64,000 bases of DNA from Lentinula raphanica (taxonomy: Eukaryota; Basidiomycota; Agaricomycetes; Agaricales; Omphalotaceae), in NCBI GenBank assembly GCA_027919835.1, contig JANVFP010000012.1, positions 1,178,001-1,242,000 on the forward strand, given 5' to 3'. Shown here in pieces: positions 55,755-64,000 of the stretch. Each line of letters begins with the position of its first letter. Positions within the stretch are counted from its first letter, which is position 1. The position numbers and the translations under genes are program-made. The notes beneath the pieces are model-generated. The model was not told where the DNA came from, did not search any database, and saw nothing but the letters and a program-made list of their open reading frames with translations.

Positions 55755-58171
55755 TCAGAATCCCGCCCTCTCTGTGAAATCCGAAGATGAGTACGAGTTG
55801 CACATAGGATTGGTGAAATGGAAGTGACCTAATCCCCTTCGAATATCTGCATGCTCGCGCTCTAGCTTCTGAACCTCCAAACTCCTTGCCCAGAATTTAG
55901 ACTGCCAATCCTTCGTCGTAATCCGCTCGCGTAGATTATTCTGAATAAACTTCATCGTCTCGTTCTCCGCAATGGTGTAAGGTTTCGCTTGGGATTGAAG
56001 CATTGTCATTATGACATCGTACCACCGCTGTCGCTGGATCATCGACACCCGACCTCCTTCGTCTGAGTATTGGTCTTTGATATGTACCAACTCCGTGAGA
56101 TACATTCCGATAAATGGGACACATGGAGAGTCCATAGCGTTCTGATGAAGTTGCCGATAAGTGGAGAACCCCCCGCTCGGTTCATTATATTTAAGCAATA
56201 TATCCAGAGTGCTCTTTCGTCCGACGTGCAACCAAGTGAGGCTGAGACGTTTAATGACTGTACTGGACAGTGCATTAATTATAGCACTCATTGAAGCGAA
56301 ATTGTTCAAATTTCGACATTTCTGATTTTCCCATTGTCAGTACGCCTATAGAAAACAGTTTCGAGAATCAATGGACACTCGCCTCTGCTACTTTAATCCA
56401 AAAGTCGACAGTATCCGATCTCCGTGAAAGCAGTGTACAGTTGAGGATGGTATTCGTGACCCACGCCGCAACCTTGTCATGAGTTGCACAGAAGGCTGTC
56501 AGAGCTTCTCTTGACCTCGTACACCCAGAAGACTTCGTCCCGTGTGCCGCTTGGGAGATACAATCGAAACACGTAACTTTGCTATAGAGCTTGAACTCAT
56601 ATAGCGCAAGTTGTTCAGCAACATCAGAGGGCTGGAAATTAAGCAACTCATTTTTTGATGGTTTTTTCCTCCGACGATCCGTAGGAGAAACTACTGCTGG
56701 AGAGCTCGTTTGGAATGTCTGATGACAGAGCATTAGTGATCACAACAACACATATAATCATGGACCGTAACTCACTAGACGTGTGATTGATTCGACTATT
56801 CCTTGCGCCGTAGTAGCCAACGGCGAAGGCGGGGTGATCAAACCGAGAAACTCGATTAATCGTCGGGAAATGTATGGTTCCTCCTCCAGCAACTTGTACT
56901 CTTCCAGCCACATTGTAAACAGTGCCAGAATCTGGCGCTGCGTGGGCTGAAGACATCGGTCCTTCCAATCATCGAACTCGGATTCTGACAGACTTTCTGG
57001 ATAGGGCATGCGATATGTATCGACCAACGCATCAAACAAGTCATCCGGCGTCATAAATGTGCGAAACGTCGTCAGAAACATCCGCCGATATTTGTCTCGA
57101 GGATCCTCTGATATGTGAGCTATATTAGTGACGAATATCAATCGATAGGTACCAAAACGAAAACTCACCGCGGAGGGTCTTTGCGGAGGGGATGATATCC
57201 CAAACTAGTCGTTCAACCAGTGCTATTCGTGTACCGGATATGACCTTTCCTTCGGCGTCGATTTGGATTTCGTTAGCGTGCCTGGGTTTGAGATACCACG
57301 GTGGATTTACGGCGTTGAGATATTCAAGCGCCTCATCACTGCCAGTCAGCTTTTTAATTTTCTCGTCACGGCGCTTCGTATCTGGTGAGACGGAAGGATC
57401 ATGTCTGAGTGACTCTTCTGACAAGGGTGCGAGGGGAGGTAATGGTCGGCGGGCCGACCATGGACTACCACGACTCTGTGATGAGCTGCTGGGTATGTCC
57501 TGCTCTTTAATGGTAGGGGGAGTAGATTTGTTCGTTATTGATTTGGGGAAAAGGTTCGTGGGGAGTGATTGTGGCATAGGTGTAGCGGGAGAAGGAGAAG
57601 GATAACGCTGACGCCGTTGATCAGCCATGCTTCTGGAGGCGTATCCTTCCAGTACATGTGGAGATGGGGAAGTAGAAGTGCGTTCCGATTCTTCAAGGTC
57701 GTAGCGTATAAGAGAGATTGGAGCAGAGAGGTAGAGCTGTTCGGCTTCGTACTCGTAGACACGTAACTCTTCTCGTACATTCAAGAGCCTTTCCGCCATG
57801 TCTTCTTGCAAAGGCTTGACAAAAGCCTGTGGTATCCAGGCTACTTCACCTACGTCTCTTCGCGTTGCTGCCCACCAACCCGATTCCTCCTGCTTGATGA
57901 TATCAAGAATCTCGTTCTTGTTGAAGGACAGAAGAGTCGGATCATCGGAGAAAAAGTCGTGCATGCATAGTACAGAGAAGATGATACTGTCTGAGGAGCT
58001 ACTTGTAGGGCTAGTGCTTGCGTTGTCAGAACTTGGCCGAGCTGAAGATGAGGATGTGTATGGAGAATCTGGGGAGAGTTGTATAGGACTGGATGAAGGT
58101 ACTTGTGGGTCTATGGAGAGGTTTAGTCGTTGACGCACAGCTTGCGAATGGCTCGTTGTTGCGACGGCCAT
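55755..58171 (-). CDS. SH3-domain Ras guanine nucleotide exchange factor (Cdc25/Ste6-like)
   Basis: I start at 58171 (MAVATTSHSQAVRQRL); an in-frame ATG at 58267 would add 32 residues. After a Ser/Pro-rich stretch comes an SH3 domain (FSVLCMHDFFSDDPTLLSF, then EESGWWAATRRDVGEVAWIP). A disordered linker follows, then the RasGEF N-terminal domain (EDPRDKYRRMFLTTFRTFMT). The catalytic RasGEF domain has FQPSDVAEQLALYEFKLYSK, then AKCRNLNNFASMSAIINALS, PFIGMYLTELVHIKDQ and a C-terminal RSLEVQKLEREHADIRRG. It activates Ras by exchanging GDP for GTP. Ras feeds the cAMP and mating MAP kinase pathways, the same circuits in which the G-beta subunit at 29 kb acts. About 750 residues, which is short for Cdc25 but normal for single-SH3 members. 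Confidence 0.9.
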
Positions 58172-58561
58172 AGACGTCGGGACAAGGTTCGTGAAGACGA
58201 AATGAAGTTTACACCTTCCATCACACATCGGTCCTGTTATGAGAGTCGGCAAATACCGAATCCCCATCAGTTACATCAAAAATCAGAGAAACATTGTCTC
58301 TTTCTTCTATTTGTTCTGAGCTGTTATTACCTCCCCAGATATATGATATGTCAAGCTGAGGTAGCATGCGCTAGTCTTCAACAGCTATAGATGATCAACA
58401 TGACAGTCGCCTCGAATATGTGCCGAAAAGCCGACGCGGCATCTTTTGATCCGACTAAACAGCTTTGATTGACTCATAGCCACGTGCTTCCATCTTTTCG
58501 GATTAGGCTCTCCCGTGTTTCCGGTACTCATCCTGACTCAACTTGACCTCCAAATACTGCG
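58172..58561. promoter_or_regulatory. Divergent promoter region of RasGEF and IST1 genes
   Basis: 390 bp between divergent start codons (295 bp if RasGEF starts at 58267). Contains an AT-rich ATTTGTTCTGAGCTG area and no TATA box that I can place with confidence. Confidence 0.4.
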
Positions 58562-59863
58562 ATGCCGCCGTGGAATGCTGCCAAAGCGAAGGTACTACGA
58601 ACTGAGAAACGCTCAAATTGTAGAAGATGATGCTCACTCGTTCACCTTGTACAAGGTTCAGTTGCGGTAGATTGCCTCCTTCATCTTGAACGTGAATTTC
58701 TCTTTCCTCATTGCACCTGCCACGGGTACAGCCTTTCTGTACAGCGATTGAGGACCTTGCAAGCCAAGAAAGAAGCTCAAGCCAAAGCATCGCGAAGGGA
58801 CATTGCCACTCTAGTTGAAAGAGGAAAAATCGAGACAGCAAGGATCAAGGTTGAAGGCGGTGAGTCTGATTGGATTCTGATTTCTGCAGCGATGCCTAGT
58901 TCCTCAAAGGACCTGATTCATAGTGATCGGTGAAGACATACACATAGAACTGCTAGAATTACTCGAGCTCTACTGCGAATTGTTACTCGCCCGGTTCGGC
59001 ATACTTGATCAAAAGTGAGTTATTTATCTCGTCTTTTACTGGCATTCTCTTGACTCTATGATTCAGCACACGAGAACCAGATCCTGCCATTCTGGAAGGC
59101 ATATGCTCGTAGGAAATCTTGCTCAGCTGTGACTTTCATACTGACGAGAGTTATTACGGTGGGAATACTAGAATCATATACGCTGCGCCTCACACAGAAT
59201 TAAAAGGTATGGTTTTGATTTCCTTCAATTCCAAGGGGAAATCATGATTCATAATCGATCTTAATTTTTCGTGTCCATAGAACTGCACGTCTTGCGGGAT
59301 ATACTCATGCATAAGTACGGGCGCGAATTCTCAGTACAGGTTATGGAGAATCGCGACGCTTGTGTTAGTGAGCGTGTAAGTGTTTAGTCCAGATCTTATG
59401 CTATCACTCTTATTTCATAGATCACACGAAGGTGATTCGAAAATTGGACGTTGCCACTCCTTCAACAGCTCTCGTTGAAGCCTATCTAGGAGAAATCACG
59501 AAGGCTTACGGTGTACCTTGGTCTTCAAATAAAATCAAGGACGGCCGAGATGAGGCAGTGGTAAGTCTCGTCGTGTATCTCATCGAACGTGCCTCGATGT
59601 CAACCCGACTCAATATTCATTTTGTCATTTAGGAAAATTCCCCGCAGCATGATAGCGTGCTACCAAACATTGAAGCAGAAGCCGCTTCGAGTGTACCTTC
59701 CCCACCCAAGCTTCCCGATATTCCGCCGATAGAGGATGACAACGAGAAAGCAAGCTTGCTCAAAGAGAGCAGCCAAGGGAAGAGTGCTGCTACGAATTCA
59801 ACACCGCCTGAGGACGACTTTGACCTCCTGACGAAACGCTTTGCTGCGTTGAAGAAGCGTTGA
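58562..59863 (+). CDS. ist1: ESCRT-III-associated protein IST1
   Basis: Exon 1 58562-58591 (MPPWNAAKAK), exon 2 only 11 nt (58656-58666, VQL plus two bases), exon 3 58732-58859 (LSVQRLRTLQAKKEAQAK, then IATLVERGKIETARIKVE). Later exons continue GEDIHIELLELLELYCELL, AAPHTELKELHVLRDILM and LDVATPSTALVEAYLGEITK. The C terminus DFDLLTKRFAALKKR is a MIT-interacting motif of type 1 (LxxRxxxLK), which recruits Vps4. IST1 is ESCRT-III-like and acts in multivesicular body sorting and abscission. Early introns were placed by the conserved LSVQRLRTL and KVEGVIGEDIHIE junctions. Endosomal Rab5 lies in the same gene group at 54-55 kb. Confidence 0.9.
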
Positions 59864-59969
59864 CGGAGTCCATACATAAATACCCTGCCCTGCGGGTAGT
59901 GCAAACGAGGTAAATAGCGCTATCATGATCCATCATCTACCCAGTAACTGACATAACGAATTAGTATAA

Positions 59970-60912
59970 ATGCGGTTTTGTGTATGCAGGAATCAGAATG
60001 TGTTTTCCTCGTATATATTCCCAGTCTCTAGTTTCGCTACTCAAGGAAATGGCACTGGAGAGATCTTGTCTGGCGACTGCATAGCGCGAGATACGAATAT
60101 GAAGGAAGAGCGATGGATGGGCCACACTCTTCTTCCTGTGCACCTTCCACGCGTATCTGGTTGTTTCTATTGCAAGACAGACGAAAAAACGCAATCAAGA
60201 ATGTCTATGATTCATCTTCGCGTTGAACTGTGGAGCACGGAGAAACCAACTCTGAGCCTCTTCATACCTGCTGCCGACTGTGAAGCTTCTCCACAACTAA
60301 GAGTATGTACCATTATCGTATTCTCCGTTTTTCGGTTCTGTCTTCAATGCTGCATCTATTCGCTGTAAAGTTGGCATATACTCAAATGCTTCGTACTGAC
60401 TTGGAAGCGTGTTTTAGTATAGTGTGTACACGAATGCCTTAATTTTGGTTTGACCCAAGAGCGCTTTTTCCACCGCCGACCGCAAACTCAGGGGCATTCT
60501 GTCTATCTCAGTGCTGCTTGTCGTTTTTACGTTCGGGATACAATGAATTCCGGTAGGATGGACATACATCTCCAAAGGTATGTCTCGTCTACAACAGGTC
60601 ATATTTCACATTACCTTCTACGTCTGTGGCTCACCCCAGGTTTCCTATTCCGATTTTCCGTTTAGGACTCTGTTTCGCAGCCTCATGCGTGGTATGATAT
60701 CTATGATGGAAGTCCAGTCAACATCTGACTCTTTCAGCCACAATCAGAAGTACACCAATGACCATGCTACACAGAACTATATCTCGAGTCTTCGTAGGCG
60801 ACGATTGATACGAATCGTGACGAACGAAGTGGAATCCACCGGGAATCCAAATGGGAAAAAACCTCAGTCTTCTTCGTCTAGAGTCCGAGGTCCCAGGCTC
60901 TCAGGCTCTTGA
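59970..60912 (+). CDS. Hypothetical protein, model uncertain
   Basis: An open stretch (about 60020-60303) reads LSGDCIARDTNMKEERWMGH, then PRVSGCFYCKTDEKTQSR and MIHLRVELWSTEKPTLSLF, with codon use like that of neighbouring exons and a GTATGT donor after PQLR. Later open segments read HSVYLSAACRFYVRDTMNSG (60495) and LRRRRLIRIVTNEVESTGN, ending at 60912. I could not fix all junctions or the start, and I do not recognise the family. It may be a pseudogene or a fast-evolving gene. Confidence 0.3.
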
Positions 60913-62722
60913 AGGTTCTTCGTACATGCGTGCTATGCATACAACTCTTTAACCTTTGAGGGGGATCCATTCCGCAAACCTGGCGCGTCTGGCGTTTGGT
61001 ACATCTATACCGTGTTATACCCCCCATCGGACATGACTCGCAATTCCGTTCCATGCGATCTTATCCCGAGTCCCTACACGCGCTTTCGGAGTAATGTATG
61101 AACCCATATATTCAGGGTTATATCGTTTCCTTCCCAGATTGTCGATAACGATGTGAACGTGGCGGGATTGAGGCGGGCGGCGGGAGGGGTTTTTAAGATG
61201 AATTCGAAAATGAACACATGCATGCTACAACACTATTTCAACCTTGCAGGAATACTATTCTGCATATTGCGTATCTGGGACTTCTTTCAAACAATGTGTA
61301 AGCTTTTTGATACTTACATGCTAAGAACAGTACGAATACCCAAAGAGGACCAGCCCTTCAATTGACCTTTTCTCCCAGTGAGTAACTCCGCAGAAGCCCT
61401 GAGATACCGAGGAATCCAGTTGATGAAGATGAGATGAGATAGCATTATTATACATGTTGGACTTCCGCCGAAGGATTTGTTTTATCCTTTTCTGTCGGAG
61501 GACAAATCCTGCTTGACTGAGCGGGCTAACGACTGTTTTACTATCACCGAAAAAATATAAAACTCACGACATTAGAGTGAGGAATGATATTGGGTTGTGA
61601 TGATTGAATTGATTGGAAAATGAAAATGACCAACTCGGAACAAGAAGAGGATAAGGAGCTCTTCCGAGTCGGACTCGATGACCTGAGCGGGGAGAGCATT
61701 ACTCGGATGATGTAGTACATACATACAACATTGAACAGACTGTGCAAACAGTTGTATGGTTTAGAATACCTTGAAATCCGATATGCAGATCAGACGATAA
61801 GAGGCGTATAAGCAACGCGTTCGGAAAATATGCCCGCAATAGAACACTGTGCAATGTCTGTAGTAGTACCGTAGAATAGGGAAACTGCTTCCAATGCAGT
61901 TTGAGAGAAGAAAACAGTCTGCACCCTAGAAGAAGACCAACGGAGTTCAAGAGTTCACTGAAGGCTTCTCAGGAGCAAGAAAGTAATAAGAGTAAGTAAA
62001 GCCCCTTGGACGTATCTGCTATACCTATTACCGATTCAAATGGCGTTCTACCAAGTCTTCGAAGAGTGGAAGAGTGCCATACTTACCCTAGACTAGGCTA
62101 TAGGCTTTGCCTTAGATTAATAGTAGAGACCCATTTTGATGTCGGCGGACGTAGAGCCTGAGATGCAAAGTGTCGAAGTAGTTCTGAGCTAGGGTCAGTT
62201 GGAAGTAAGAATTTGCTGTATACTCTCGTGAAAATAGGCTCTCTGAGGAGTCTCTTTCTTTGGAATGATGCGAAACATTTTGGTACTATTTTGCAGACTC
62301 GGCTTGAAAGAGATGGATTGAGGACTGATAGCCGACACCCCCGATAGATTTCGGAACAGTGAATGGGATATTTGTACGTTCTAGTGTTCTGCTAATGTTG
62401 AATGTTAAAATAAGAAGAAAGAGAAAAAAAACATTTGGATACCGACGAGAGTTGCTGACAGATCTGAGATAGGTTTTCCCCTTTAGCGAAAAGTTAACAA
62501 TGCCACGTTTCCGCTCATTCTGTCGGGCGACTATACCTCCTTCCGCCGTGACTTCTTTCTTCTCACACGATTTGACCGGGTAACCCACCTGCGAGCGTTG
62601 AAGATGTGTATAAGTAGAAGTTGCTAATCCTCCTTCCAGTTCTTCCTTATAACATCTATGCTCACTCATCTCGCTCCCTCAAATTCTCGCTTGTACGGCC
62701 CCCCTTCGATTCAAACCCTCCC
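60913..62722. other. Gene-poor region, 1.8 kb
   Basis: No domain-bearing frame on either strand. A small dyad GGATTTGT...ACAAATCC lies near 61472-61508. The minus-strand frame at 62286-62669 is open but unconvincing. The end of the region must contain the methyltransferase promoter. Confidence 0.4.
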
Positions 62723-64000
62723 ATGGACGAATCCAGTGATACAGAAGACAGCGATGTCTGTTCTTTGACTTCATCAAGTATTTTCAGTCCACCGCCCAGT
62801 GTCGCAACCTCACGGACCTCCTATGTGCCTTCTGCGCGTTCAGCCTCTCCTGTACCCTCTGTTTGGTCCATGACTAGCTCAATGCGGGCTCAAGCATACA
62901 AACATGAATACGGTCGAGGGCTCAACAACTACTCTGAGGTTTATCGTCTCCCCGCTGACGATGAGGAGTTAGAGCGTCTCGGTGCGTTACTATCTGAGCG
63001 CGTCCTGATTGATATAATCCAATCGTTCATGTACAGACGCTCAACATCTCATATTCATGGAAATAATGGGAAAATACCCTCCATGTATGGAAGAGGTCAT
63101 GGCAGATGATGTACCCGGTGAGACCAAGGCCGTGCTCGACCTCGGTTGTGGGAGTGGAAGCTGGTATGTCCATTTGACGCTAGCGACCATATTCACATCG
63201 TAATTTCGATCGAAACTCAGGATCATGGACGTTGCACGCGATTTTCCTCATTGCTCTGCTGTCGCTGTGGACTTGGTCCCAATGCAATCAATGTAAGGAG
63301 TTCATTGCTCAGCCGGACCCGACTTATACTCATGGTTTTTCTAGATATATGCCGCTCAATCTTAGGTATCTTCTGGCAGCTCATATTGTCTCGAGCATCT
63401 CTCATGTTCCCCTCTTAGGAGCGAAGTCGACGATATAAATCTCGGGCTGGAGCATTTTTACGGTGACTTCAATGTGGTTCATGCGAGGTTGATATCTTCA
63501 GGCGTGAGTTCGGGACCTCTGCTCTGCTTTGGACATGGACGTAACTAGTGTATCTCCAGGTCAAAGACTATGAAGGACTCATCAACCATATCAGCATGGT
63601 CCTTCGTCCCGGTGGTCTGATAGACCTCATGGAGTTTGATTTTTCCATATACGATGAACACCATTGCCGCATCGAAGTGGATACCTCCAAAATCGGGGAA
63701 CCCTGGCTACCTCGATGGATGGCGTTCGCCAATTTTGCCGTACGGAATCGAGGTGGTGATGCTGATGCTGCTACCTACCTTGAGAGCTGGGTATCGAATC
63801 ATCCTGCATTCGAAAATGTCAACTATCAAGATCACTGGATCCCTACCTGTGACTGGATCACCGAATCCGACTTTCTGATGCGAATAGGTGCCAGTTTGCG
63901 CGATGACATTCTGGTATGCTCAGCATGTTAATTTGCATATAAGCTCTTGTCTCATTTCTTCTCAGGCATTTTTGAAATCTGGTCGGCCTCTGCTGCTGAG
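62723..64000 (+). CDS. SAM-dependent methyltransferase (LaeA-like), 3' end outside window
   Basis: Seven exons so far: 62723-62981, 63037-63163, 63221-63292, 63345-63365 (21 nt), 63419-63503, 63560-63913 and 63966 onward to the window edge. The N-terminal 80 residues are Ser-rich (MDESSDTEDSDVCSL). The core follows: LIFMEIMGKYPPCMEEV, motif I VLDLGCGSGSW, then DFPHCSAVAVDLVPMQS, and VLRPGGLIDLMEFDF for the late motif. This order is that of basidiomycete TAM-type methyltransferases annotated as LaeA-like, whose substrates are unknown. The last intron was read at GTATGC...CTCAG, and the frame is open at the window end (AFLKSGRPLL). Confidence 0.85.

Noticed and set aside
61472..61508. Inverted repeat GGATTTGT...ACAAATCC as a mobile element end
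   Set aside because: Arms are only 8 bp with no flanking duplication.

Overview
The window is nuclear DNA from a mushroom-forming basidiomycete (Agaricomycetes). Genes are dense and split by many introns of about 41-80 nt with GTRNGT donors. The proteins include fungus-specific ones (Gpb1-type G-beta, DUF2235, DUF6535, stand-alone dsRBD proteins, F-box proteins). Gene models were built by hand from splice signals and frame continuity. Intron phases were checked for most genes, so exon edges are good inferences but have no transcript support.

Layout. 0-9 kb: a DUF6535 membrane protein, a Dlp1/PDSS2-like polyprenyl synthase subunit, a Mediator Med1-like gene and an F-box gene. 10-12.7 kb: a LAMTOR2-like (Ragulator/EGO) gene head to head with COP9 signalosome subunit 2. 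13.4-18.4 kb: an F-box gene cut in two by a 3.29-kb DNA element with terminal inverted repeats and a 7-bp target duplication. 18.9-30.2 kb: a very large low-complexity protein, a GM130/Bug1-like golgin and a heterotrimeric G-beta subunit. 30.2-34.6 kb: a gene-poor stretch holding two tiny dsRBD paralogues and a 62-residue membrane protein, all too fragmented by introns to appear as long open frames. 34.8-47.4 kb: housekeeping genes (Sad1/USP39 splicing factor, Rsm22, uL1m, Nup188, mL40). 47.8-59.9 kb: an RGG/RRM RNA-binding protein, a DUF2235 hydrolase, Rab5, an SH3-RasGEF and IST1. 60-64 kb: one weak hypothetical gene and a SAM methyltransferase that runs off the window.

Functional themes. 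Several neighbours act in signalling to growth or mating (G-beta, RasGEF, LAMTOR2), in endosomal traffic (Rab5, IST1) and in mitochondrial translation (Rsm22, uL1m, mL40). Many pairs are head to head with 60-400 bp between start codons, which suggests shared promoters. The most striking items are the freshly interrupted F-box gene and its element, the two mini-dsRBD genes, three GC-AG introns, a 6-nt microexon in Rab5, and a 45-bp near-identical duplication at 50.7 and 54.3 kb.
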